From Mycobacterium paraense (GTDB lineage Bacteria; Actinomycetota; Actinomycetes; Mycobacteriales; Mycobacteriaceae), in assembly GCF_002101815.1 (NCBI RefSeq), contig NZ_LQPM01000049.1, positions 1 to 64,000 of the forward strand: a stretch of DNA of 64,000 nucleotides, written 5' to 3'. Both the position numbers and the translations under genes were made by a program. The notes under the pieces are model-generated. The model saw only the letters and a program-made list of their open reading frames with translations, was not told the DNA's origin and did not search any database. This document shows, in pieces, positions 46,652-54,875 of this stretch (positions are counted from its first letter, which is position 1; the number at the start of each line of letters is the position of its first letter).

Positions 46652-47920
46652 TCAGCCCACTCGCTTGAGGCGCGCGAAGTTCTCCACGAGGTCCGCGGCG
46701 ATCGCGACGCTCTCGGCGGGTTTGGTCATCCGGGCGGCGAGGTCGCGGGCGTGGGTGAGACATTCCGGGGCGAGGATGGTGCGGAGATCCGCGACCAACG
46801 ATTTCTCGGTGGTCGCCGAAAAGCGCCGCCCGGTACCGACTTTGAGCCGTTTGACCCGGGCCCCCCAGAGTCCCTGATCGGGCAGCGTCCAGAGGATCAA
46901 CGTCGGCAGTCCCGCGCGCAGTCCCGCGTTGGTGGTACCCGAGCCGCCGTGGTGCACGAACGCGCGGCAGGCGGGCAACGCCGCCGCATAGTTCATCACG
47001 CCCACCACCTTGACGTGTTCGGAGTGCGGGACGTCGCTGTAGTCCGACCCGGCGGCGCACACCAGCGCGCGCTCGCCCAGCTGCGCGCACGCCGAGCTGA
47101 TCATCGCGAGCGTGTCGGCGGCGGATTCGACGCCCACGCTGCCGAATCCGAAGCAGATCGGGGGCGTGCCCGCCGCGATCCACGCCGCGACCTCCTCGTC
47201 GGCCGCCGTCGGCAACTCCATCGTCAGCGCGCCGACGAACGGCCGCCGGCCGCCCCATTTCGCCCATTCGGCCGCCAGCCCGGGGTAGCACACCTCGTCG
47301 TAGGCCTGGATTTCCAGCGATCCGCGTTCGGAGATGCGATGCGGCCAGGGGTTCGTCGCCTCCGGCAGACCGAATTCGCGGCGCTGCGCGTCCTCGAGCT
47401 TCTTGCCTCCGCGCCAGGCCAGCCAGTCGAGCGCGCGTGTCGCGGAGCGGGCGAATGGCGCCGGCAGATACGGCAGCAGCTGACCGTTGGCCCGCAGCGG
47501 GAAGATGTGCAGGGTGGCGAGCGGGATGTCGCAATACTCCGCGACGTTGAGCGCGTCGTCCTCGAAATTCATGCCGGTCAACAGCAGGTCGGACCCCTCC
47601 GCCAGGGACGTCAGCGTCCCGGCGACCTCGGGCCGGCATTGGGAAAGCGGCGCCGAATATTCGCCCGACAACCTGCCCAGCTCCCGGATCTTCCAAGGGT
47701 TGGCGAACAGACCCGCCCAGAAATCGCGATGCGGGTCCAGGATGGCTTTCAACTCCGGCCCGTAGGCGACCGCCGTGGGCCCGGCCGCCTCGGTGAAGCC
47801 GACCATTTCGGGCGCGACGGCCATGTGCACGTCGTGCCCGCGGCGCACCAGTTCGCGACCGACGGTGACGTAGGGTTCCACCTCGCCGCGCGTCCCCCAG
47901 TTCGCCAGCACAAATTTCAT
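46652..47920 (-). CDS. GPL-type glycosyltransferase 3 (GT1 family)
   Basis: 422 residues from the ATG at 47920: MKFVLANWGTRGEVEPYVTV. The donor site is FVHHGGSGTTNAGLRAGLPT. It is closer in sequence to glycosyltransferase 2 than to 1: both have ERGSLEIQAYDE(V/A)C(Y/F)PGLAAEWA. The reading frame extends 89 codons further upstream, but the extra part is not protein-like and overlaps the divergent acyltransferase 3 gene and its promoter. Located between acyltransferases 2 and 3, away from the other two glycosyltransferases, so it probably adds a sugar specific to this half of the locus. Confidence 0.92.
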   Translation of the reverse strand: MKFVLANWGTRGEVEPYVTVGRELVRRGHDVHMAVAPEMVGFTEAAGPTAVAYGPELKAILDPHRDFWAGLFANPWKIRELGRLSGEYSAPLSQCRPEVAGTLTSLAEGSDLLLTGMNFEDDALNVAEYCDIPLATLHIFPLRANGQLLPYLPAPFARSATRALDWLAWRGGKKLEDAQRREFGLPEATNPWPHRISERGSLEIQAYDEVCYPGLAAEWAKWGGRRPFVGALTMELPTAADEEVAAWIAAGTPPICFGFGSVGVESAADTLAMISSACAQLGERALVCAAGSDYSDVPHSEHVKVVGVMNYAAALPACRAFVHHGGSGTTNAGLRAGLPTLILWTLPDQGLWGARVKRLKVGTGRRFSATTEKSLVADLRTILAPECLTHARDLAARMTKPAESVAIAADLVENFARLKRVG

Positions 47921-48045
47921 CGGCGAGTTCCTAGCCTTCCCGTGCGCATTCTGGGGAATGGAAGCGGCAGCTCGCGTCCCCGGCTCAGCCGCCCAGCAGC
48001 ATAACCGGGCATCGGGGATGTTGAACCCGATTCGGCCGAGCGGCA

Positions 48046-48065
48046 TTGAACGTGTGTGTGATAAT
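48046..48065 (+). promoter_or_regulatory. Acyltransferase promoter element, copy 3
   Basis: TTGAACGTGTGTGTGATAAT, ending 36 bases before the GTG of acyltransferase 3. It differs from copy 2 at one base. Confidence 0.65.
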
Positions 48066-48101
48066 GCCTCGATTCGATGAAACGCCTCCTCAGACAAGTG
48101 G

Positions 48102-50309
48102 GTGACCGTGGTCCAGGCCGAAAGCGTTAGCCCTGCCGGGGTAGCGCAAGGTCGGGGATCGGCGCACAAGGAATTCCGCCCGGACATCGAGGGCCTGCGC
48201 GCCGTGACGCTCGTGGCGATCCTGCTCTTTCACGCCGACGTGCCGGGCGCCAGCGGTGGGTTCGTCGGCCCGGACATCTTCTTCATCATTTCGGGTTTCG
48301 TCATCACCGGGCAGCTGTGGCGCGAGGTGAACAACACCGGCACCCTCGGGCTGCGCAAGTTCTACGCGGCGCGGGTCCGCCGCCTGCTGCCGGTGGCTGC
48401 CCTCATCGGCAGCGTGACCGTGATCGCCTCGGCCGTCTTGCTGTCGCCCCTGCAGGCCAAAAGCGTCACGGAGGACGGCATCGCCTGCGCCTTGTATGTC
48501 GGCAACTACTGGTTCATTCACGAAAACGTCGACTACTTCGGCGGCCACCAGCCACCGTCGCCCTTCCAGCACTACTGGACCCTGGGCGTCGAGGAGCAGT
48601 TCTACCTGGTGTGGCCGCTGCTGATCATCGGCACGTGGTGGGTGATCCGCCGTGCCCGCCGGCGTACCGGCGCCACTACTACTACTACTTCAGCGAAGTC
48701 GCCGAAGCGCTCCTTCCTGATCGTCTTCGGGTTGGTCGCGGTCCTGTCGTTCGCGCTATCGCTGCTGACCACTTACCTGGTGCCGCCGGCGGCGTACTTT
48801 TCGCTGCCCACCCGGGCCTGGGATTTGGCCGTGGGCGGGATGCTGGCGCTGACGGCCGGCCAGTGGCGCCGGCTTCCGGCGCGGGCGGCCGCGATCACCG
48901 GCTGGGCGGGGCTGGCCCTGATCGTGTTGGTCTGCAACCAGCTGACCCCGGCCACGCCGTATCCGGGCACCGCGGCGATCTGGCCGCTGCTGGGCACCGT
49001 CCTGGTGATCGGCGCCGGCTGCGCCACGCCGACGCAGGGGGCGGGCCGCATCCTGGCGGTCAAGCCGATGCGCGAGATGGGCCGGCTGTCCTATTCGTGG
49101 TATCTGTGGCACTGGCCGGTGCTGGTCCTCGCGGTACCCCTGCTGGGCCACCAGCTGGGGCTGGCCGGCAGGCTGGTGGCGGTCCTCCTCTCCGGCGGCC
49201 TCGGGATGCTCACGCTGCGCTACGTCGAAAGCCCGCTGCGATACGCCGGCGCCCTGCGCAAGTCTCCACTGGCCAGCTTCGCAGTCGGCGCCGCCGCCAC
49301 CGCGGTCGCCGTCGGCGTGGGCGTGGCGATGCTGGCGTGGATCCCGATCCCGGTCGGCCGCGGCGCCCCGGGCGCGCCGTTGACGATCAACGTGGCGCCG
49401 GTCCCCGCGGGTGCCGGCATCGACGCGTACGACGCGGCGGTGCAGCAAGCGTTCGCGCAGGCGCAGGCCGCGGTCGCGGCGTCGGCCGACCTGAAGGCCG
49501 TGCCGTCGAACCTGCAGCCGCCGGTTGCCGAAGCGACGGCCGGCCAGAACGCGATGTGGTCCAGCGGCTGCTTTCGCGGGGCCAACCAAGGCGGCCAGCC
49601 CGAGTGCGCGACGGGCGATACCGCCTCGAGCACGACGGTGGCCCTGGTCGGCGACTCGCACGCCGCGATGTGGAACCCGGCGTTTCAACAGATCGCCGCG
49701 CAACGGCACTGGCGGCTGGAGATGATGGCCAAGGCGGGCTGCCCGCTGCTCGACGTGCCCATCGCGAAACACCTCGATGGCCTGATCGAGCGCTTCATGC
49801 ACTGCGACGAGTGGCGCGCCTTGATCCTGGCCCGGCTCCGCGCCGAGCACCCGCGGCTCGTCATGGTGAGCATGTCGCGGGAGCGCAGCGAGGGCAGCTG
49901 GCAGGCGGGCTACACGCCCTACGACCCGGCGTGGATCGCCAGCCTGAGCCGCTTGGTGCAGCAGCTGCGCAGCACCGGCGCCACGGTGCTGGTGCTGGGG
50001 CCGGTCCCCGACCCGGCCACGGCGGTACCGGACTGCCTGTCCGGGCACCTCGACGACGCGACGGCCTGCGCGCCGCCGCGGTCGACCGCGGTCAGCGACG
50101 CCGGCATCGCGGCCGAGACCGCCGCCACCAAGGCCAGCGGCGGGCAGTACGCGGACCTCACCGAGCTGTTCTGCACCACGACCCGCTGCCCCGTCATCGT
50201 CGGCAACGCCATGGTTTACCTCGACTGGAACCACATCACGGCCGATTACTCCCGGCAGTTGGCACCGGCGATGGGAGCGCTCGCCGACCGCGCGCTCGCC
50301 CGCGGCTAG
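48102..50309 (+). CDS. Membrane acyltransferase 3 (AT3 + SGNH)
   Basis: 735 residues with FRPDIEGLRAVTLVAILLFH, FQHYWTLGVEEQFYLVWPLL, GDSHAAMWNPAF and the terminal LDWNHITADYS. It diverges more than copies 1, 2 and 4 in the first helices: it has VGPDIFFIISGFVITGQLW where the others have VGVDVFFVISGFLITGLLW, so its donor or acceptor may differ. A run of five identical ACT codons (Thr192-196) lies in a cytosolic loop after helix 4 or so. GTG start, promoter copy 3. The stop is 6 bases from the converging epimerase gene. Confidence 0.9.
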   Translation: MTVVQAESVSPAGVAQGRGSAHKEFRPDIEGLRAVTLVAILLFHADVPGASGGFVGPDIFFIISGFVITGQLWREVNNTGTLGLRKFYAARVRRLLPVAALIGSVTVIASAVLLSPLQAKSVTEDGIACALYVGNYWFIHENVDYFGGHQPPSPFQHYWTLGVEEQFYLVWPLLIIGTWWVIRRARRRTGATTTTTSAKSPKRSFLIVFGLVAVLSFALSLLTTYLVPPAAYFSLPTRAWDLAVGGMLALTAGQWRRLPARAAAITGWAGLALIVLVCNQLTPATPYPGTAAIWPLLGTVLVIGAGCATPTQGAGRILAVKPMREMGRLSYSWYLWHWPVLVLAVPLLGHQLGLAGRLVAVLLSGGLGMLTLRYVESPLRYAGALRKSPLASFAVGAAATAVAVGVGVAMLAWIPIPVGRGAPGAPLTINVAPVPAGAGIDAYDAAVQQAFAQAQAAVAASADLKAVPSNLQPPVAEATAGQNAMWSSGCFRGANQGGQPECATGDTASSTTVALVGDSHAAMWNPAFQQIAAQRHWRLEMMAKAGCPLLDVPIAKHLDGLIERFMHCDEWRALILARLRAEHPRLVMVSMSRERSEGSWQAGYTPYDPAWIASLSRLVQQLRSTGATVLVLGPVPDPATAVPDCLSGHLDDATACAPPRSTAVSDAGIAAETAATKASGGQYADLTELFCTTTRCPVIVGNAMVYLDWNHITADYSRQLAPAMGALADRALARG
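48675..48689 (+). repeat. Trinucleotide run (ACT)5 inside acyltransferase 3
   Basis: Five in-frame ACT codons encode Thr192-196. ACT is an unusual Thr codon at this GC content, so the run probably grew by slippage. Changes by whole units would keep the frame. Confidence 0.7.
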
Positions 50310-50315
50310 CGCGCC

Positions 50316-51311
50316 CTAATCCCCCGCGGGTCCTTTCAGGTACCAGGGGTTGGCTCGCGCCCAATCGATGGTGCGGCGAATCCCCTCCTCGACGTCGACC
50401 TTCAGGCGCCAGCCCAGCTCGCGTTGCGCCTTCGTCGAGTCCGGGATGCGGCGAGGGATGTCCTCGTAGCGACCCCCGTAGCGCTCCGCCGTGTCGACGA
50501 CTTCGGCCTCGGACACCGAATCGACGTTGGCGATCTTGATCGCCAGTTCGATGGCGTCGCGCATGGTCGTCTCGGTCATGCTGCCGATGTTGAAAGCCTC
50601 GCCGATCGCCGCGTCGCTGTCGGCCGCCAGCAGGGTGCCGGCGATGGCGTCGTCGACGTAGGTGAAGCACCGGGTTTGGTCACCCGAGTCGTAGAGCAAC
50701 GGCCGCAGCCCGTTGAGGATGCGGTGCACGGTCTGCGAAATCACGAAGATCGGGTTCTGCCGCGGGCCGTAGACGTTGAAGTAGCGAACGACCGTCACCG
50801 GCAGTCCGTAGGCGGTGTGCATCGCGAACACCAGATGCTCGGCCATGGCCTTGCTGGTGCTGTAGCTCCACCGCGCCGTTTTGGTCGAACCGAGCACGCG
50901 GTCGTCGTCCTCGGCCCACGGCGGGTTGGGGTTCTTGCCGAACACCTCGGACGTGCTGGCGAACACCACGCGGGTGCCGTGCCGCTGGCTCAGCTCCAGG
51001 ACGTTGCGGGTGCCGGTCACGTTGACGTCGAGAACCTGCAGCGGATCCTTCATGTAGTTCTTGACGCCGACAACCGCGGCCAGGTGGAAGACCTTGTCGA
51101 CGCCGGGGGTGAGGGCCTGTTCGAGGGCGCTCAGATCGGTGACGTCGCCTTGCACGAACCGGAAGTTGGGGTGCCGGTCGAAGTCGATGCTGGTGTCGCG
51201 GGTGTTCTTTGCCTGGTCGAAAACCGTCACCGAGTCGCCACGCCCCAGCAGTGCGGAGACCAAATGCGACCCGATCAAGCCGTAGCCGCCCGTTACGACG
51301 ACATGAGACAT
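50316..51311 (-). CDS. NAD-dependent epimerase/decarboxylase, UDP-uronate (UXS-like) candidate
   Basis: 331 residues, extended SDR. VVVTGGYGLIGSHLV is the NAD loop; VFHLAAVVGVKNYMKDPLQV, FASTSEVFGKNP, WSYSTSKAMAEHL (YxxxK) and RYFNVYGPRQNP follow. The EVFGKNP...YSTSK...YGPRQ pattern is like UDP-glucuronate decarboxylases and related epimerases. It lies directly downstream of the UDP-sugar dehydrogenase on the same strand, which supports UDP-glucuronate as substrate, giving UDP-xylose or a C4 epimer. Either product would be an unusual sugar donor for a mycobacterial lipid. The exact reaction is inferred. Confidence 0.8.
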   Translation of the reverse strand: MSHVVVTGGYGLIGSHLVSALLGRGDSVTVFDQAKNTRDTSIDFDRHPNFRFVQGDVTDLSALEQALTPGVDKVFHLAAVVGVKNYMKDPLQVLDVNVTGTRNVLELSQRHGTRVVFASTSEVFGKNPNPPWAEDDDRVLGSTKTARWSYSTSKAMAEHLVFAMHTAYGLPVTVVRYFNVYGPRQNPIFVISQTVHRILNGLRPLLYDSGDQTRCFTYVDDAIAGTLLAADSDAAIGEAFNIGSMTETTMRDAIELAIKIANVDSVSEAEVVDTAERYGGRYEDIPRRIPDSTKAQRELGWRLKVDVEEGIRRTIDWARANPWYLKGPAGD

Positions 51312-51360
51312 ATTCGCTCTTTCAGTTCTGTGTACGGGTTTACCTTCGCCTGCAGTATGG

Positions 51361-52743
51361 CTACCGGCCGATGCCCTTGTACACGAAACCGGCGGCGCGC
51401 ACGGCCGCTGGGTCGAAGCTGTTGCGACCGTCGAGGAACACGCACCCCGACGCCGTCAGATCCGCGAGCCGGGCCAGCGGAATCTGGTGGAATTCTCGGT
51501 GACCGGCGAGGACCACCAGCGCGTCGGCATCCTTGACCGCGGACTCGATGTCGGGGGTCAGTGGGATCGTTGTCACCGTGGGCGCCTCCTCGTCGGGCAC
51601 CCAGGGGTCATGGATGGACAGCTCGCAGCCGGACTGTTCGAGTAACTCGACGACGTACTTGGTGGGCGTGAGCCGGCAATCACCGGTGTTGTTCTTAAAC
51701 GCGATGCCCAACACCGCGATCTTGCTGGACTCGATGACCTTGTCCTGTTCGGCGAGCAGCTGCGTGAGCAGCCCATAGGTGTAGGCGGGCATGGTGTCGT
51801 TGACCGTGCGCGACGTGCGCGGGATGCCCAGCTCCAACCCCAGCGACTCTCCGAGATGGTTGACGAACCAGGGATCCTTGGTCAGGCAGTACCCTCCCAC
51901 GCCCATGCTCGGCCGCAAGATGTTCACCTTGTGCGTGCCCTTGGGCATCGAGTTGGCCGCGTCGATGACCTGCAGCCCGTCCATGTTCAGCCGGTCGCAC
52001 ACCTTGGCCAGCTCATTGGCCATCGCGATGTTGAGATCGATCCACAGATTGTCGGCGAGCTTGACCATCTCGGCCGTGCGCGGATCGTCCACGACGATGG
52101 ATTCCACACCCAGGGCGTGTCGCCACAGCGTCGAGCAGGCCCGCGCGGTGACCTCATCGACCGCGCCCACCACCACCGGGATGGACGTCAGCTCGCTGAT
52201 GGCCTGGCCCTCGGCGAGCCGCTCCGGGCAAAACGCCAACCCGAAGTCCACCCCGGCCCGCAGCCCCGAGGCCTCCTCCAGGATCGGCAGCACCAGGTTT
52301 TCGGTGGTGTCGGGCGGCACGGTGCTCTTGAGGATGACGAGATGACCGCGGTGCAGGTGCTCCCCCACCGCCCGCGCCGCCGCCTTGATGTCATCGACGA
52401 TGGGCTCGTAATCCGGACCCAGTGGCGTGCCGACGGTGACGATGACGAAGTCGTTGTGCGCCAGGGCGCCGAAATCGGTCGTGGCGCGCAGGCGGCCGAC
52501 TCGCACGTTGTTGGCCACCATCTCGCCCAGCCCCGGTTCGGGAACGCTGGTCTTGCCCGAGTTGATCTCCTCGACGACGTTCTGCCGCACGTCGATTCCG
52601 GTCACCGGCCAGCCGCGATCGGCCAGCACCGCACCGATCACCGTGCCGATGTAGCCGAAGCCCACCACCGCGATCCCCGACCGCATGCCACGGACCAGTA
52701 GATCGGTCTCAGCGTCGCTGCGCCCGAACACACCTTCAGCCAT
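51361..52743 (-). CDS. UDP-sugar 6-dehydrogenase (UGD/WecC family)
   Basis: 460 residues with the three-domain layout of nucleotide-sugar dehydrogenases. AVVGFGYIGTVIGAVLADRG is the NAD loop, VEEINSGKTSVPEPGL and VTVGTPLGPDYEP are family motifs, ILKSTVPPDTTE precedes the central domain, and the catalytic cysteine lies in MGVGGYCLTKDPWF. GGYC...DPWF is nearer to WecC/WbpA types (UDP-HexNAc) than to the GGSCFPKD of many UDP-glucose dehydrogenases. The reaction is a two-step oxidation of C6 to a uronate. The next gene is an UXS-like SDR 49 bases downstream. I keep the first ATG at 52743; an ATG at 52686 is also possible. Confidence 0.85.
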   Translation of the reverse strand: MAEGVFGRSDAETDLLVRGMRSGIAVVGFGYIGTVIGAVLADRGWPVTGIDVRQNVVEEINSGKTSVPEPGLGEMVANNVRVGRLRATTDFGALAHNDFVIVTVGTPLGPDYEPIVDDIKAAARAVGEHLHRGHLVILKSTVPPDTTENLVLPILEEASGLRAGVDFGLAFCPERLAEGQAISELTSIPVVVGAVDEVTARACSTLWRHALGVESIVVDDPRTAEMVKLADNLWIDLNIAMANELAKVCDRLNMDGLQVIDAANSMPKGTHKVNILRPSMGVGGYCLTKDPWFVNHLGESLGLELGIPRTSRTVNDTMPAYTYGLLTQLLAEQDKVIESSKIAVLGIAFKNNTGDCRLTPTKYVVELLEQSGCELSIHDPWVPDEEAPTVTTIPLTPDIESAVKDADALVVLAGHREFHQIPLARLADLTASGCVFLDGRNSFDPAAVRAAGFVYKGIGR

Positions 52744-52925
52744 CCGGAACCTTGCCCTTCGGTCCCCCGTGCGCGTTGTGGAATGGTGGGGGCCTCCCGC
52801 CCCCGGCTAACTCGTCCGGCAGTCTATCCAACACCAGTGCAATAGACCAGAAGTTTGGGAACACCGTGGCTGATGACCGCTCGGTAGGCCGGAAAGGTCG
52901 CAGGACGGCTGATAGGGTCGCCCGC

Positions 52926-53720
52926 ATGGACCTGTTCGTGCGCGAATCCGGTCCGGTCGGGGCACCCGCGATCGTCTTCCTGCACGGCGCGTATACCAGC
53001 GGTTGGTTCTGGGAGCCGGTGGTCGAACGGATGCAGCAATACCACTGCCTGGTCCCCGATCTGCCCCACTACGGCAAGAGCTTTGAACACGGCCCCTTCG
53101 AGATGGGACGGGCCGCCGCCGCGGTGGCGGACCTCATTCGCTCCCGGGTGGAGACCGGGCGGGCACACGTAGTGGGCCTGTCGCTCGGCGCTCAGGTCGG
53201 GGTGCAGTTGCTGGCGACCGAGCCCAAACTCGTCGACCGGGCGGTGCTGTGCGGGGCCGCCATCAACAGGGTGCCGTTCGTGCCGTTGACGCGGCGCCTG
53301 CTGTCGCTGCCCGCCCGGAACTCGATGTACCGCGCGATGGTGCGGCGCTACCGGACCGCCTGGCAGGGCAAGGTTCCCCCCGCCCATGTCGACGACTATC
53401 GCGAGGACGTGCGCCTCATCACCAGCGGACAGCTCGCCGACGTCATCATGGCGTCCTCGGGGTTCACGCTGCCCGAGAACCTCGGCCAATCGGATTCACC
53501 CACGTTGTTCCTGACCGGCGGCAAGGAGCTGCCGGTCGCGCGCCGCTGGGCCGCGGCCCTCGCACAGCAGATGCCCAACGGTGTCGACCGGGTCGCGACC
53601 GGCATGCCGCACGATTGGGCCACGCGCTACCCGGACCTGTTCGCGCGCACCGTCGACGCGTGGTTCACCGATGGCGCGCTGCCGCCCGAGATCGCGCCGC
53701 CGAGGTCGGCCCGTCGCTGA
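52926..53720 (+). CDS. Alpha/beta hydrolase
   Basis: 264 residues. FLHGAYTSGWFWEPVVERM provides the oxyanion-hole HG, and GLSLGAQVGVQLL the nucleophile elbow (Ser at G-x-S-x-G). The late histidine is probably in GMPHDWA and the acid near the LFLTGGKE strand. No lipase or thioesterase subtype stands out. The in-frame upstream extension to 52752 is unlike protein. It could trim or release a lipid intermediate, and the NRPS lacks a thioesterase, but nothing in the sequence links the two. Divergent from the dehydrogenase and convergent with the Gfo/Idh gene. Confidence 0.8.
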   Translation: MDLFVRESGPVGAPAIVFLHGAYTSGWFWEPVVERMQQYHCLVPDLPHYGKSFEHGPFEMGRAAAAVADLIRSRVETGRAHVVGLSLGAQVGVQLLATEPKLVDRAVLCGAAINRVPFVPLTRRLLSLPARNSMYRAMVRRYRTAWQGKVPPAHVDDYREDVRLITSGQLADVIMASSGFTLPENLGQSDSPTLFLTGGKELPVARRWAAALAQQMPNGVDRVATGMPHDWATRYPDLFARTVDAWFTDGALPPEIAPPRSARR

Positions 53721-53738
53721 TCGGAGCCGGTCGGCGAC

Positions 53739-54740
53739 TCAGCCCGGCTGGCGCAGCGGGAGGCCGGCCGCCCGGTAGATCGCGTCGATGACGGTCATGT
53801 TCTCGATCGCGCCTTCGGACGTCGTCTTCACCGGCTCCCCGCGCAGCACCGCCCCGGCGAAAGCGTCGAGCTGATACGCGTAGGTGGTGCGCCGGGGGAA
53901 GCGCTCCACCCGCTTGGAATCGGCCGAGCGGATCGACAGCCGGGGCAACAGGTGCGGCGCCGCCGGGCTGAAGTAGCTCAGCTGGCCGCGATCCCCGATG
54001 ATCTTGGCGTTCGCCCAAAACAGGTTCGACGACCACAGCGCGCAGTGCAGCCGGCCGGTGTGCCCCTCGGCGAACCGCATCTCCGCCGTCATGACCCGGT
54101 CGACCTGAGGGCCGTCCAGCTTCGCTTTCGCCGAGACGACCTCGGGCGTCGAACCGCCGAACGTCCGGAGCATGTCGACCGTGTAGACGCCGGCATCCAT
54201 CACCGCGCCCCCGGCCAGGGAGTAGTCGTAGACGTTGGCGTTGGAGCGCTTCGGCAGCAACACGCAGACGGCGACCTCCACCCGCTCCAACGTGCCCAGC
54301 TCCCCCGACGCGATGATCTGCTCGACCCGCGCGGTCAGCGGGTGGTAGCGGTACTGGAGCGCCTCCATCACGACCCGGTCGGACTTGTCGGCGAGTTCGG
54401 CGATCTCGCGGGCCTCGGCGGCATTGGCGGTGAACGGCTTTTCGCACAGCACGTGCTTCCCCGCGTCGAGCGTGGCGCGGGTCCACCGGCCGTGCACGCT
54501 CGTCGGCAGCAGGTTGTAGACGGCGTCCAGGTCCGGATCGGCGACGAGCGCCTCGTAGCTGTCGTGCGCGCGGGCGATGCCGTGTTTGGCGGCAAAGTCC
54601 CGAGCGCGGGAGGCGTCGCGTGAGGCCACCGCGGCGACGACGACCTCGGAGTTCTCCTTGGCCGGGGTGAGAAACGTCGTCGGCGCCCAACGCGAAGCGC
54701 CGAGGATGCCGATCCGTACCGGGGCGCCGCCTGCAGACAT
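53739..54740 (-). CDS. Gfo/Idh/MocA-family oxidoreductase
   Basis: 333 residues from the ATG at 54740. VRIGILGASRWAP is the NAD(P) loop, DAVYNLLPTSVHGRW and HVLCEKPFTANAAEA (the EKP lysine) are diagnostic, and MEALQYRYHPL and DAGVYTVDMLRTFGG follow. The family oxidises or reduces sugar rings or their nucleotide derivatives. I infer a step on an activated or attached sugar. The longer frame to 54782 adds 14 unconserved residues that overlap the promoter region of the divergent GMC gene. Confidence 0.85.
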   Translation of the reverse strand: MSAGGAPVRIGILGASRWAPTTFLTPAKENSEVVVAAVASRDASRARDFAAKHGIARAHDSYEALVADPDLDAVYNLLPTSVHGRWTRATLDAGKHVLCEKPFTANAAEAREIAELADKSDRVVMEALQYRYHPLTARVEQIIASGELGTLERVEVAVCVLLPKRSNANVYDYSLAGGAVMDAGVYTVDMLRTFGGSTPEVVSAKAKLDGPQVDRVMTAEMRFAEGHTGRLHCALWSSNLFWANAKIIGDRGQLSYFSPAAPHLLPRLSIRSADSKRVERFPRRTTYAYQLDAFAGAVLRGEPVKTTSEGAIENMTVIDAIYRAAGLPLRQPG

Positions 54741-54815
54741 GGGGGCGATGCTAACAGCCGCCGCCGCTGGCCACCGCAACATTTTTGAACGGGTCGGACG
54801 GCGGCAAGGCGGTGC

Positions 54816-54821
54816 TAGGAT
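54816..54821 (+). promoter_or_regulatory. Possible -10 of the GMC oxidoreductase gene
   Basis: TGCTAGGAT forms an extended -10 (TG-n-TAGGAT) 55 bases before the preferred TTG start, in the 135-base divergent gap. No convincing -35 at standard spacing was found. Confidence 0.4.
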
Positions 54822-54875
54822 CGCGATTCGCCCCGACCGGGCAAAGCGTTGGACACCATCCGCCGAGGAGCTCGA

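Noticed and set aside
46652..48187. Long version of glycosyltransferase 3 (511 residues)
   Set aside because: The extra 89 residues are unlike the paralogues and overlap the promoter and start of divergent acyltransferase 3.
52926..53720. Alpha/beta hydrolase as the missing NRPS thioesterase
   Set aside because: It has a hydrolase fold, but it is more than 30 kb from the NRPS genes, on another transcript, and has no type II thioesterase signature that I can see. Kept only as a possibility in the gene entry.
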